A stretch of 64,000 bases of DNA from Streptomyces subrutilus. Its GTDB lineage: Bacteria > Actinomycetota > Actinomycetes > Streptomycetales > Streptomycetaceae. The stretch is from the NCBI RefSeq assembly GCF_008704535.1, contig NZ_CP023701.1, positions 7,482,001-7,546,000 of the forward strand. Reading direction: 5' to 3'. The translations under genes were made by a program, and so were the position numbers. The notes under the pieces were generated by a model. The model did no database searches. It saw only the letters and a list, made by a program, of their open reading frames with translations, and had not been told where the DNA came from. Shown piece after piece: positions 32,657 through 41,274 of this stretch; positions within the stretch are counted from its first letter, which is position 1; each line of letters opens with the position of its first letter.

Positions 32657-33421
32657 TCATCGCGCCACGGCCCCCGCGCCCACCCCTGCGGCCGCGTCGT
32701 CGGCCGGGTCGGCGACCCGGCCGTCCCGCAGTTCCACGACCCGGTCGGCCAGCTCCATCAGCGTGGGGTCGTGGGTGGCGACCAGGGCGGTGACGCCCTC
32801 GCTGCGCACGACCGCCCTCAGCAGCTCCATGATCTGCCGGCCCGTCTCCGAGTCGAGCTGGCCGGTCGGCTCGTCCGCGATGATCAGGTCCGGTTCGTTG
32901 GCCAGGGCGCGCGCCACGGCCACGCGCTGCTGCTGGCCGCCGGAGAGCTCGCCCGGACGCTGCTCGGCGTGGTCGCTCAGACCGACCAGGGCGAGCAGGG
33001 TGCGGGCCCGCTCCTCGCGCTGCCTGGCCGGCACCTTGCGCAACCGCATCGGCACCCCGACGTTCTCGGCCGCCGTCAGCACCGGAATCAGCCCGAACGA
33101 CTGGAACACGAAGCCGATCCGGTCCCGCCGCAGCTCCAGCAGCCCCGCCTCGTCCAGCCCCGACAGATCGGTCCCGTCGAGCTCGACCGCGCCCCGGGAC
33201 GGGGCGTCGAGACCTCCGACCACGTTCAGCAGGGTGGTCTTGCCCGAACCGGAGCGCCCCTTGAGCGCGGTGAGTTCACCGCGGCGCACCTCGAACGAGA
33301 CCCCGCGCAGGGCATGTACGGCCTGCGCCCCGCTGCCGAAACTGCGGTGGACCTCCCGCACCCGCAGCATGGGCTCCTGCGCACCGGTCCGGTCCTGCGT
33401 GGCCCGCGTGGTCTGTGTCAT
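32657..33421 (-). CDS. ABC transporter ATPase, LolD/MacB type, without a permease
   Basis: The 254-residue protein has Walker A GRSGSGKTTLLN, Q-loop FVFQSFGLIP, signature GELSGGQQQRVAVARAL, Walker B LIIADEPTGQLD and H-loop VATHDP. The combination of the GxDL/LSGL loop, the FQxFxLIPxLTAxENV stretch and the length indicates the MacB/LolD/FtsE-like class, which works with FtsX-fold permeases in efflux or lipoprotein release. No FtsX-like permease is adjacent on either strand, so its partner is elsewhere or the unit has lost a gene. Confidence 0.92.
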   Translation of the reverse strand: MTQTTRATQDRTGAQEPMLRVREVHRSFGSGAQAVHALRGVSFEVRRGELTALKGRSGSGKTTLLNVVGGLDAPSRGAVELDGTDLSGLDEAGLLELRRDRIGFVFQSFGLIPVLTAAENVGVPMRLRKVPARQREERARTLLALVGLSDHAEQRPGELSGGQQQRVAVARALANEPDLIIADEPTGQLDSETGRQIMELLRAVVRSEGVTALVATHDPTLMELADRVVELRDGRVADPADDAAAGVGAGAVAR

Positions 33422-33566
33422 GGCCGTTCCCCCTCGAATCGCACGGCGCGCTCTCCCGGGAGCGCCGCTGGTGGCATTTGCTCATCCGGCACGGGGTTCA
33501 CGCAAGTCCCCCCGGCTCCCGCCTCCTCCGCACACGCTCCAGGACGCCGCCGCAGCCGGTCCGGGG

Positions 33567-34184
33567 CTACTGCGCGGGCCGGGGCAGGTGGGTCTTGGCT
33601 TCGTCGTACGAGGCCGGTGCGGCCGGGCCGGCGGGCGCGTAGAAGAGGTTGAGCACGCCGGTCTCGAAGGTCTGCGCGGAGAGCAGCTCCAGGGGGACCG
33701 GGGGCGCGCCCTCCGGGAACAGCCGCATGCCCTTGCCCACCACGATCGGATGGACGAGCAGCTGCAGCTCGTCCAGCAGGCCGGCGGCCAGCAGCTGCCG
33801 GACGACCGAGACGGAGCCGCTGATGGCGATGGGCGTGCCGCCCGGCTCGCGCTTCAAGGCGGTCACGGCCTCCACGAGGTCACCCGTGAGCCGTTCGGAG
33901 TTCCGCCAGGGCAGCTCCAGCGGCCGGCTCGACACGACGATCTTGCGGGCGTCCCCGAGGGTCGCCGCGAAGGGCGCGTCCTCGCCGCCGGCCGCCTCGC
34001 GCCCGGGCCAGACCCCGGCGAAACCCTCGTAGGTGCTCCGTCCGAGGAGCAGCGTGTCCGCGCGGCCCAGGACGGCGTCCACGGCCGCCCCCATCTCGGC
34101 GTTGTAGTAGGGGAAGTGCCACTGGTCGGGCGCCTCCACCACTCCGTCCAGCGAGATGAACAGTTCTGCGACGATCTTCCTCAT
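33567..34184 (-). CDS. DHFR/RibD-like reductase, YyaP-type
   Basis: The protein has 205 residues from the ATG at 34184 with GGAGG upstream. It starts MRKIVAELFISLDGVVEAPDQWHFPYY, then has TLLLGRSTYEGFAGVWP, KIVVSSRPLELPWRNSERL, IAISGSVSVVRQLLAAGLLDELQLLVHPIVVGKGMRLF, and ends near FYAPAG. This is the common actinobacterial RibD_C/DHFR-like protein, probably an NADPH reductase with an unknown substrate. It shares its fold with the protein at 18636-19280. It is a single gene. Confidence 0.9.
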   Translation of the reverse strand: MRKIVAELFISLDGVVEAPDQWHFPYYNAEMGAAVDAVLGRADTLLLGRSTYEGFAGVWPGREAAGGEDAPFAATLGDARKIVVSSRPLELPWRNSERLTGDLVEAVTALKREPGGTPIAISGSVSVVRQLLAAGLLDELQLLVHPIVVGKGMRLFPEGAPPVPLELLSAQTFETGVLNLFYAPAGPAAPASYDEAKTHLPRPAQ

Positions 34185-34288
34185 GCCGGCCTCCACAGCT
34201 GCCTCCGGTACGTCCTCGTCCCGGCTCTCGTCGGTAGACGACGGAGAACGACCGAACTCATCGGTGGCGTCGGAGGCGGAGGGGCGGT

Positions 34289-34567
34289 TCAGCGCCGCTG
34301 CAGTCCGCTGGTGACGCGGCTCCACAGGGAGCGGGTCGCGCCGAAGCCGCTCTCGTGCACCCAGACGTGGGTGCAGCCGGGGCACTGGAGGTGGAGCAGG
34401 CTGCCGGTGTTGGAGAGCAGGTAGCGCCAGTGCGCGGAGCACGTCCGGCGTTCCTCGCACGGTGCGCAGCCGCGGGCGTCGTCACAGCTCGGACAGGCGA
34501 TCCAGGCGCGCCGCCCGATGTCGGCCTGCGGATCAAGCGGCAGCACGGCCGCCCCCGCCCCCGTCAC
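34289..34567 (-). CDS. small zinc-ribbon-like protein
   Basis: The protein has 92 residues from a GTG at 34567 that lies inside the end of the upstream gene (35-nt overlap). Two Cys clusters, CPSCDDARGCAPCEERRTC and CPGCTHVWVHESGFG, could bind zinc, with His residues nearby (SAHWRYLL; LLHLQC). It is probably co-transcribed with the DUF6400-like gene. The function is unknown. Confidence 0.65.
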   Translation of the reverse strand: MTGAGAAVLPLDPQADIGRRAWIACPSCDDARGCAPCEERRTCSAHWRYLLSNTGSLLHLQCPGCTHVWVHESGFGATRSLWSRVTSGLQRR

Positions 34568-34829
34568 CGCGGTCCGGGAGCACGCCGGCCGCGACCAGAT
34601 CGTCGTAGAAGCGCTGCTGCTGCGGATCGAGACCGGAGTAGAGCAGGTCGTACGCGGCCTCCTCGCCGCGCAGCACCTCGATCGGGTCCCAGTCGGGGCC
34701 GAGCGCGGCCATCACCTGAGCGCGCCGGAGCACTTCCTGCGCGCTGAGGTCGACGTCGAAGCCGGTCAGCGCACCGGGCGGACGCGAGCCGTCCGGCGTC
34801 GGGGAGTGAGCGGAAGAGTGGGGGGTCAT
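34533..34829 (-). CDS. DUF6400-like small protein
   Basis: The protein has 98 residues; the central segment FDVDLSAQEVLRRAQVMAALGPDWDPIEVLRGEEAAYDLLYSGLDPQQQRFYDDLVAAGVLP is the conserved core of a small streptomycete family I recall as DUF6400. It is acidic and helical, with no known role. The start codon lies only ~7 nt after a -10-like hexamer, so its mRNA is probably leaderless. The downstream zinc-ribbon gene overlaps its 3' end. Confidence 0.8.
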   Translation of the reverse strand: MTPHSSAHSPTPDGSRPPGALTGFDVDLSAQEVLRRAQVMAALGPDWDPIEVLRGEEAAYDLLYSGLDPQQQRFYDDLVAAGVLPDRGDGGGGGRAAA

Positions 34830-34836
34830 GCCGTCG

Positions 34837-34866
34837 AAGTTAGGTAACCCTTCCTTGTGTGGTCAA
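34837..34866 (-). promoter_or_regulatory. promoter of the DUF6400-like gene, leaderless
   Basis: On the minus strand there is TTGACC (34861-34866), an 18-bp spacer and TAACTT (34837-34842). The ATG follows after 7 nt, where transcription would start, and there is no ribosome site. Confidence 0.6.
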
Positions 34867-35015
34867 GGGGAGGTGGGCGGAGTCACAGCAGGTGCACGGG
34901 GTGAGCGGTGGCCGCCGGTGGGCCCGTGGCGACCGGCGCGGACGCGGTTCGCCGGCTCGAAGGCGGGGACCGCCGGGCCGCCCGGATCTAGGCCGGCGGC
35001 AGGCGGTCTAGGCGT

Positions 35016-35760
35016 CTAGGCGGGCGCGGCCGGGAGGCGGACGGTCAGGTGGGCGCCGTGCGGGGCCGGATCGGCGGTGACCCGGCCGCCGTGGTGGGCC
35101 GCGAGGTCGCGGGCGATGGCCAGACCCAGGCCGGCCCCGCCGTGGTCGGCTGCGGGAGTCGTCGAGACGGCTGAAGCGTTCGAAGACCCGCTCCCGCTCC
35201 GCGTCGTGAATGCCCGGGCCGTCGTCGAAGACCTCCAGTGCGGCCGTGCCGGGGCCGGGGTGCTCCGCTTCCGTACGCAGGACGACCTGCACGCGGCGGT
35301 CGGCGAAGCGCTGCGCGTTGTCGAGGAGGTTGGTGACGATCCGGGTCAGCCACAGCTCGTCGCCCGCCACCCGCGCCCCCGGCGCCCGGTCGGTGCGGAC
35401 GGCGACCCGGTCGCCCACCCGGGCCGCGACCGTCTCCCGGACCAGGTCCGTCAGGTCGAGCGGCCGGACCGGCACCGGCTGGGCGGCGTCGATGCGGGCG
35501 AGCAGCAGCAGGTCGGCCGCCAGGTGCTGGAGCCGTTCGACGTCCTCCAGCGCACCGCCGATCAGCTCGGGCCACAGCTCCGGATCGCGCACGGCCAGCG
35601 CCACCTCCAGCTGGGTCCGCAGCACGCTGATCGGGCTGCGCAGCTCGTGCGAGGCGTCGGCGATGAACCGCGCTGCCGGATCCCCGACGCCTCCAGCCGG
35701 TCCAGCGTCGCGTTCACGGTCCGGGCCGGCCGCGCGACCTCGTCCCGGAGAACTCCGCGT
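35016..35760 (-). pseudogene. sensor histidine kinase remnant, two frameshifts, sensor domain missing
   Basis: Read from 35760 down to a stop at 35016-35018, three frames must be joined. The first holds a HAMP tail (LRDEVARPARTVNATLDRLEASGIRQR). The second holds the phosphoacceptor box (FIADASHELRSPISVLRTQLEVAL), the N-box (LTRIVTNLLDNAQRF) and FDDGPGIHDAERERVFERFSRLDDSRS. The third completes the G-box (GGAGLGLAIARDLAAHHGGRV...LTVRLP). One base is missing at each junction (near 35680 and near 35158). Upstream of ~35760 no sensor or membrane region is recognisable; the divergent PepSY-like gene begins there. As read it cannot make an active kinase. Confidence 0.8.
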
Positions 35761-35765
35761 ACGCC

Positions 35766-36314
35766 GTGCCGGCCGAGGGCGGGCCGGAGTTCCGCCCCAC
35801 GTCCCCCGTCAAGGGCGCCGGGCCGGCCCGCCCGCTGCCCGGGAGCCGGGGCGCCCGCTGGGCGGCGCTCGGTGCGGCGGTGGTGATCGTCGGCGGTGGC
35901 GTCGCCGTCGCCGTCGCCGACCACCACGACGGCGGGCCCGCCCGCTCCCGTGCCCTCGGACCCGGACCGGTGGGACCGGGGGAGCACCGGGCCGCCGAAC
36001 GGCCCGGGGCCCGGAGCGCGGCGCGACGAAGCCGCGCGAAGGGCGCGGGGGAGCGCGACGACACGGGGGAGCGCGGGGGCGCGGCGAGGCAGGCTCCGGC
36101 GCCGCTCCCGTCGCTCGCCATCGGCGCGGCGGCCGACAAGGCGGCGGGAGCGGTCACCGGGGGCACGGTGGAGAGCCTGCGCGTGATCGGCCAGGAAGGC
36201 GGCGGCAGCGCGTGGCTGGCGGTGGTCGTGGGACCGGACGGAGTACGTCACCGGGTCACCCTCTCGGGTGCGGACGGCGCGGTCACGGGCAACACGACGG
36301 TGCCCGGCCGGTAG
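35766..36314 (+). CDS. membrane-anchored PepSY-like protein
   Basis: The protein has 182 residues from a GTG at 35766. A membrane segment at ~31-52 (ALGAAVVIVGGGVAVAVADHH) is followed by a long low-complexity charged stretch and a C-terminal PepSY-like domain (LAIGAAADKAAGAVTGGTVESLRVIGQEGGGSAWLAVVVGPDGVRHRVTLSGADGAVTGNTTV). PepSY proteins often sit next to histidine kinases in actinobacteria, as this one sits beside the kinase remnant. The open frame extends upstream of the chosen start, and no ribosome site is clear, so the N-terminus may be artificial or truncated by the same rearrangement. Confidence 0.65.
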   Translation: MPAEGGPEFRPTSPVKGAGPARPLPGSRGARWAALGAAVVIVGGGVAVAVADHHDGGPARSRALGPGPVGPGEHRAAERPGARSAARRSRAKGAGERDDTGERGGAARQAPAPLPSLAIGAAADKAAGAVTGGTVESLRVIGQEGGGSAWLAVVVGPDGVRHRVTLSGADGAVTGNTTVPGR

Positions 36315-36551
36315 GCCGACCCCGGCCCAGGGGCCGGACCCCCGCCCCGGCCCCCGGCCCCGGCATCGGGCCCGGCCCGGCCGTAGAGGTCGGCGACGGA
36401 GGCGGTACCTGCTCCGCCACCCGGAGAAGCACCACCGGACGTTCCAGCTGTGCCTACCGCTCTCCCGGGGGCGGGGCGAACTCGCCGGTCAGGACGGGCG
36501 GATGGCACAGTACGAGGGCCCGCGTCCGCACAATCGAGGAGACATACCGGC

Positions 36552-37250
36552 ATGGCCGTCATCCACAACACCTCGCTCAAGCCGACCAAGCTGGAACTGC
36601 TCACCGCCTGGCTGCCCGGCCGGCCGTGGTACCGGGGCGAGGGCGGACCCGTGCTCGCGAAGGCCGGCGGGTTCCGGCTGGACGACCCGGCGGGCGAGGT
36701 CGGGATCGAGGTCATCGTGGTCACCGACACCGCGGGCCCGCGGGCGACCACGTACCTCGTACCCCTCACCTACCGCGGCGCCCCGCTCGACGGCGCGCGG
36801 GACGCCCTCGTCGGCACGATGGAGCACGGTGTACTGGGACGTCGGTGGGCCTACGACGCCGGCCACGACCCCGTGTTCGCGGCCCAGTTGCTGGCGCTGG
36901 TCGAAGGCCGGGTCCAGGCGCAGGACCAGAACGCCAGCGACCGCCCGGACCCGGAGGTCACCCGCGCCCACACCGGCCACGGCGACCCGGCCGCGGACGC
37001 GATCGTGCCCACCGCGCCCGGCCCGGTCGGGACGGCCGCCGACGACCGGGACGGGACCCGGCTGCCCGCGCCGCAGGGCGCGGGCCTGCGCCTGCACCGG
37101 GTCCTGGAACCGTCCCCGGTCACCGCCGCCGATCGCTCCACCACCCTCCCGCCGGGCGCGACGGGGTACGTCGCGGGCGCGTGGCAGGCGCCGGACGGCT
37201 CGCGCGTACGGGGCCTGTTCGCGGTCCTGAGCGCCGACGGCACGGCCTGA
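36552..37250 (+). CDS. maltokinase N-terminal cap-like domain protein
   Basis: The protein has 232 residues from the ATG at 36552 (MAVIHNTSLKPTKLELLTAWLPGRPWYRGEG). The first ~95 residues match the cap domain at the N-terminus of maltokinase (Pep2/Mak), including the conserved TKLELLxxWLPxxPWY and YLVPLTYRGAPL. The kinase domain itself is absent: after ~130 residues there is a linker and a short Pro/Ala-rich tail. Stand-alone cap proteins are common in Streptomyces and annotated as 1,4-alpha-glucan-branching-like; an enzymatic role is not expected. It is a single gene. Confidence 0.85.
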   Translation: MAVIHNTSLKPTKLELLTAWLPGRPWYRGEGGPVLAKAGGFRLDDPAGEVGIEVIVVTDTAGPRATTYLVPLTYRGAPLDGARDALVGTMEHGVLGRRWAYDAGHDPVFAAQLLALVEGRVQAQDQNASDRPDPEVTRAHTGHGDPAADAIVPTAPGPVGTAADDRDGTRLPAPQGAGLRLHRVLEPSPVTAADRSTTLPPGATGYVAGAWQAPDGSRVRGLFAVLSADGTA

Positions 37251-37285
37251 GCCACTCCGTCCGCGCCCGGGACCGCGGCCCCGGG

Positions 37286-38743
37286 TCAAGGCCCGCCGAG
37301 CCAGATCGGGTTGGTGAGGGCGGCCGGCTGCCCGGGCAGTGGCGGGGCCGCGTCCGGGTGGCGGACCTCGGCCCGGACGTAGGACGTACGGGCCGCCGTG
37401 GTGCGCCACTGGAGCGGCCGGTCGGCCGCGGCGGTGAGGGCCGGGCCCTGGTCGGTGACCAGCCGCAGTTCGCAGCCGTCGGCCCCGGTGCAGGAGAGGC
37501 GGACCAGCACCTCCGTGTCCTCGGGGGTGTGCAGTCGGCCGCCGATGCCCGCGTGCGCGCCCCGAGCGGTCACCGCATCGAAGGTGACGGAGACGGCCGA
37601 GGACTCCGCGCCGTACGAACGGCCCGCCCGCAGGCCGGCCAGGACCGCCTCGCGGGACAGCTCGTCCGCCAGCACCACGGTCTGCGGGAACCCCACCCGG
37701 TCGGGGTCGCGGTGGTAGTCGCTGCCCGCGACGAGCGGCAGCCACCGCTCCCCGCCCCCGCGCAGGGCCGCGTCCCAGGACGCGAGCGCGACCTCGTCGT
37801 CCGGGGTCCACGGGCCGTTCCACACCTCCACCGCGTCGGCCTCCGCGAACCCGAACTTCCATGCGCAGCCGATGCAGTTCGCGTGCGGGTGCGCGGGCAC
37901 CACCAGGCCTCCCGCTCCGCGGATGCGGCGGGCGAACCGGTCGAAGCGCCGGTCGCGGGCGCGGTAGCGCCAGTCGACGAACGTGCCGGGGTCGGTGCCG
38001 ACCGCGAGGACGTGACCGGTGCGCGTCGTGACCTCCTCCCCGGTGAGCACCAGCAGCTCCGGATGGGCCGCGGCCACGGGCCCCCAGACCCCGTGCGCCG
38101 CGTGCGTGTTGTGGTCGGAGGAGTTGATGAAGTCCAGGCCCGCCGCACGGGCGAGCGCGGCGAGCTCGGCCGGTTCGCGGCGGCCGTCGGAATGGACGGA
38201 GTGCAGGTGGCAGTCGCCGCGGTACCAGGCCCGGCCGCGTCCCCGGGCCCGCTGCGGCGGGTACGCCGGCGCCGCGGCCGGCGCCGGATCGCCGTACACG
38301 AAGGTGGCGGTGACCTCGTAGGCCAGGCCCTGGGGCGCCACCGTGTACGGGCCGAGGGCCAGGAACCAGCGGCCGGGGCCGGTCGGACCGGGCAGGTAGC
38401 CGGGGGTGGCGGCGTCGGCCCGTACGAAGAACCCGCCGCGGGCGCCGCCCGACCAGCCCCGGAACCCGGAACCGCCGAGCGCGGTGCCGCGCTGGTCGAA
38501 GAGGCCGATGTCCAGGGCGTTGCCCGGGGTGCCCGGGGGGACGGGAGGCTTGTCGTAGGTGTAGGAGACGCGCAGTTCGCGGACGGCCGGCGGCACGTCC
38601 AGCGGTACGTACACCCAGTCCGGAGCACCGGGCGGGATCGTGCCGCGCAGCGTGCGGGTGGCGGTGGCGGGGCCGGCGGGGGTCGTGGGACCGGCCGCGA
38701 CGGCCGCCCCCGATGCCATTAGTTCTCGTCTACCGAGGGGCAT
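37286..38743 (-). CDS. PHP-domain metallohydrolase, CehA/McbA-like, exported
   Basis: The 485-residue protein begins with a twin-arginine-like MPLGRRELMASGAAVAAG sequence. Residues ~30-160 form a beta-sandwich domain. From ~170 the PHP domain carries all metal-binding motifs: WYRGDCHLHSVHSDG, FINSSDHNTH, VLTGEEVTT, GLVVPAHPHAN and VAGSDYHRD. CehA/McbA enzymes hydrolyse carbamates or phosphodiesters with a metal centre. A small beta domain closes the protein. It is a single gene, convergent with the maltokinase-cap gene. Confidence 0.9.
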   Translation of the reverse strand: MPLGRRELMASGAAVAAGPTTPAGPATATRTLRGTIPPGAPDWVYVPLDVPPAVRELRVSYTYDKPPVPPGTPGNALDIGLFDQRGTALGGSGFRGWSGGARGGFFVRADAATPGYLPGPTGPGRWFLALGPYTVAPQGLAYEVTATFVYGDPAPAAAPAYPPQRARGRGRAWYRGDCHLHSVHSDGRREPAELAALARAAGLDFINSSDHNTHAAHGVWGPVAAAHPELLVLTGEEVTTRTGHVLAVGTDPGTFVDWRYRARDRRFDRFARRIRGAGGLVVPAHPHANCIGCAWKFGFAEADAVEVWNGPWTPDDEVALASWDAALRGGGERWLPLVAGSDYHRDPDRVGFPQTVVLADELSREAVLAGLRAGRSYGAESSAVSVTFDAVTARGAHAGIGGRLHTPEDTEVLVRLSCTGADGCELRLVTDQGPALTAAADRPLQWRTTAARTSYVRAEVRHPDAAPPLPGQPAALTNPIWLGGP

Positions 38744-39244
38744 GAGGCCATCCTGACGGCCGCGGGTGAATCCGGCGTGAAGCCCCGGCCACGGCCCGGC
38801 CCCGGCTCGATCCCCTTCCGCGACCCGGGCCCCCGTCTCCGCGGGACGAGGGGGTGGAGGCGGGGGAGGTGGGGGAGGAGTCGGTGCCGGGGAGGGCCGT
38901 GGCCGGGGCCGAAACCGCGCGCTACCGGTCCGCGGCCGTGCCCAGCACCTCGCGGAGGGTGTCGGCGAACTCCTCCGGCGCCCCCTGGCGGCCGAACGCG
39001 CCGGGACCGGCGGCCGAGCCGGGGATCATCGGTGCGGCGCCCACCGCTTTCCGTGCGGCACCGCGCGCCTCCTGCCGTGCCCGCCCCCGTCCGTGCGCGC
39101 GGCCCATGGCCCGGAGACGAGGACAGGACCCGGCCGGAGGGGGGGTGTCCGGCCGAGCCCTGGTCTGGGGGGTGGGAGGGGCGCCGGGCCTCCGGCGGGC
39201 CCCTCCGCGGTTCGATCAGCCGTGGTGCCGCGCGCCGCGCGGGC
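38744..39244. other. 500-bp intergenic stretch with one doubtful small ORF
   Basis: The stretch is G-rich with long purine tracts (for example the GGGGTGTCC and TGGGGGGTGGGAGGGG runs at ~39130-39180). A minus-strand ORF of 61 codons (38922-39107) ends GAPEEFADTLREVLGTAADR and has a G/C-biased third position. It could be a small gene or the tail of a lost one. No promoter or terminator stands out. Confidence 0.4.
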
Positions 39245-39562
39245 TCAGCACCATTCGACGACCGTGTAGTTGTGCACGTACCGGGCGGAGACCCAGCCGG
39301 GCTGACCGTGCAGCCGGTACCAGATGTTGTTGCCCTCGACCCACTTGGCCTGCACCTGGCAGGACAGCCGGACCTTCTCCCACGGCCCGAGCGAACCGAC
39401 CACGCGGGACGTCGTCGTCGCGTTGGCGCGGACCTTCACCCCGGACGAGCTGACGACCAGGCCCTCGGCGTACGACGGCGCCGCCAGCGCGGTCCCGGCG
39501 AAGAGCACCGTCGACACGGCCGCCGCCGTACCCGCTACCGCGATCTTCCTGAACATGCGCAT
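39245..39562 (-). CDS. secreted SH3b-domain protein
   Basis: The protein has 105 residues from the ATG at 39562, GGGGAGG upstream. A signal peptide of ~30 residues (MRMFRKIAVAGTAAAVSTVLFAGTALAAP) is followed by a bacterial SH3 domain: GVKVRANATTTSRVVGSLGPWEKVRLSCQVQAKWVEGNNIWYRLHGQPGWVSARYV, with the typical VRxxxxxxSxVVGxLxxG and W-hinge. Such domains bind peptidoglycan peptides or proteins at the wall. A terminal Cys and one inside may pair. The protein is exported and probably wall-associated. Confidence 0.9.
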   Translation of the reverse strand: MRMFRKIAVAGTAAAVSTVLFAGTALAAPSYAEGLVVSSSGVKVRANATTTSRVVGSLGPWEKVRLSCQVQAKWVEGNNIWYRLHGQPGWVSARYVHNYTVVEWC

Positions 39563-39739
39563 CTGCGCCTCCCCATCTCCACGGCTGAACTGGTGCGCAC
39601 CGGACGCCGCACTGGGGTAGAGACTGCGCCGTCGCCCGCCCCGCGCCCGACCGGCGCACCGCACGGTCACTCGAACGGCGCAAGGCGGGGCGGGGAACAC
39701 GGCGGAGGGCCGAGGAGGGCCGCGCGGGGCGCGAGTCGG

Positions 39740-41086
39740 TCAGGCGTCCGCGGCTTCGAGGCCCTCCAAGCTGTCCATGAACGAGCTGACCGAGAAGACG
39801 GCCCGCCCAGGACCGGCCGGCCCGTAGCCGGGCGGGGAGCTCAGGCCGTACTCCTCCAGCGTCGCCCGGTAGGCCTCCAGCAGGCGGATGTGGTACTCCA
39901 GCGGCGCGCCCAGGGGGTTGGCCTTGCCCAGCGGCGTGGTCGGCTCCGGGCACCAGGTGGTGAAGCGCGGCACGACGCCGTTCGACATGAAGAACCGCAG
40001 TCCTTCCGTGGTCGAGTCGATCGCCTCGCTCACCTTCGTGAAACCGAAGGGCTCGGCCATCTCGATGCCCGCCACGAAATTGGGGATCACGTTGCGCGGC
40101 CCGAAGACCTCCGCGGACTCCAGGATCCTGCGGTGCCATTCGTCACGGCCGACGTAGCGCTCCTTGCCCGGGCAGTGCAGCTCGAACAGCCGCCGGTCCC
40201 ACACCTCGAAGTTCGGGTGGTAGATGCGGACGCCGTAGTCGTGGAAGCGCTGGACGTCGTCGCGCGGCAGCGCCTGGGCGACGACCTTGCCGATCCAGCG
40301 GCCCGGGAAGCGCTCCTCGATGGCCTTGGCGTAGTGGCCGTAGAAGTCGGCCTCGTCGCGGCCCGCGACCTGCGAGGTGATCGAACCGCCGGTGAGGGTG
40401 TAGGCGCGCGAGGTGCCCGCCGTGTCGTACCGGTCGATGATCTCCAGCGCCTCCAGCACCTCCTCCACCGGCTTCACACCGGTGTACGGCCGGCCGGCGG
40501 CCTTGTGCTGGCGCCAGTTGTGGTTGATGTCGCAGAACTGGCACTCCTCCTTGGCCCCGAAGTACTGGCACACCCGGAAGACCGTCAGGTAGATGAGGTA
40601 GCCCCACTGGATCGTCGGCGCCACCTCCATCACCGACTTGCCGTTCGACAGCTTGTGCCGGTAGTACTCCGGCATCGGCGGCAGGCCGACGTCCGAGATG
40701 CGCGCGCCGTCCAGGTACAGGCCCAGCGTGCCGTCCTCGCCGCCCCGCACCACGTACGGGGAGTCCGGATTGACCCGCACGGACACCACGGTCCGGCGCA
40801 GGTCGTACGGGCCGCCGGTGAGCACGATCTCCTCCGGGGGCCGGTTGAGCGCGGCCGCGCCGAGCTCCGGCAGGGTGCGGTGGTCGAAGGAGAAGATGAA
40901 GTACGACTTCGGCTTGACGTCCCCGGACCCGCCGTCGGCGGTGCCGCTGAGCGCGGACTCGTCGAACGCCATGCCGCCCCGCAGCAGGTCCTCCTTGATC
41001 ACGGCCTCCCTCGGGACGTGCGGGAAGCGCCCCATCAGACCCTCGACCAGCGCGGTACGGCTCGGGCTGTCCACGTGTTGCTCCAT
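39740..41086 (-). CDS. radical SAM protein with an unusual CX8CX2C cluster motif
   Basis: The protein has 448 residues from the ATG at 41086; no strong ribosome site. The cluster-binding motif reads VCQYFGAKEECQFC, that is Cys-x8-Cys-x2-Cys instead of the canonical Cys-x3-Cys-x2-Cys. The rest fits a radical SAM barrel: GGSITSQVAGRDEADFYGHYAKAIEERFP, DDVQRFHDYGVRIYHPNFEVWD and GPRNVIPNFVAGIEMAEPFGFTKV (repeat of strand-helix with the GGS/GxIxGxG-like motifs). The N-terminal ~150 residues are a separate domain (KEDLLRGGMAFDES, RRTVVSVRVNPDSPY). It shares a promoter region with a divergent GT2 glycosyltransferase, suggesting joint use. Substrate unknown. Confidence 0.85.
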   Translation of the reverse strand: MEQHVDSPSRTALVEGLMGRFPHVPREAVIKEDLLRGGMAFDESALSGTADGGSGDVKPKSYFIFSFDHRTLPELGAAALNRPPEEIVLTGGPYDLRRTVVSVRVNPDSPYVVRGGEDGTLGLYLDGARISDVGLPPMPEYYRHKLSNGKSVMEVAPTIQWGYLIYLTVFRVCQYFGAKEECQFCDINHNWRQHKAAGRPYTGVKPVEEVLEALEIIDRYDTAGTSRAYTLTGGSITSQVAGRDEADFYGHYAKAIEERFPGRWIGKVVAQALPRDDVQRFHDYGVRIYHPNFEVWDRRLFELHCPGKERYVGRDEWHRRILESAEVFGPRNVIPNFVAGIEMAEPFGFTKVSEAIDSTTEGLRFFMSNGVVPRFTTWCPEPTTPLGKANPLGAPLEYHIRLLEAYRATLEEYGLSSPPGYGPAGPGRAVFSVSSFMDSLEGLEAADA

Positions 41087-41261
41087 CCATCGATGCTCGG
41101 CGTCACCGCCATGACACCCCGCCGAGCGCGAACGTGACAAGTCCGGCGGACCGCGGCGCGGGCCCGCCCCGGGGTACGGCCGGCTGCGGAGGCGTACGGG
41201 AGCCGCGGTCGCCCGGGCGCCGAGCGGCCCCCCGGCTGGTCTGCCGAGGCGCGGCGGTGTT

Positions 41262-41267
41262 CATAAT
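41262..41267 (+). promoter_or_regulatory. -10 box of the glycosyltransferase gene, probably leaderless
   Basis: CATAAT lies 7 nt before the ATG at 41275 with no ribosome site between, so the transcript probably begins at or next to the start codon. The -35 region is weak. Confidence 0.55.
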
Positions 41268-41274
41268 CTCCTGC

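Noticed and set aside
34838..34860. Possible iron box (TTAGGT...) upstream of the DUF6400-like gene
   Set aside because: Only half of the DmdR/IdeR palindrome matches; the promoter hexamers explain these bases better.
35210..38722. A 1170-codon plus-strand open frame over the kinase remnant and the PHP hydrolase
   Set aside because: It crosses several recognisable genes on both strands with low-complexity Arg/Gly/Pro sequence, a typical high-GC shadow.
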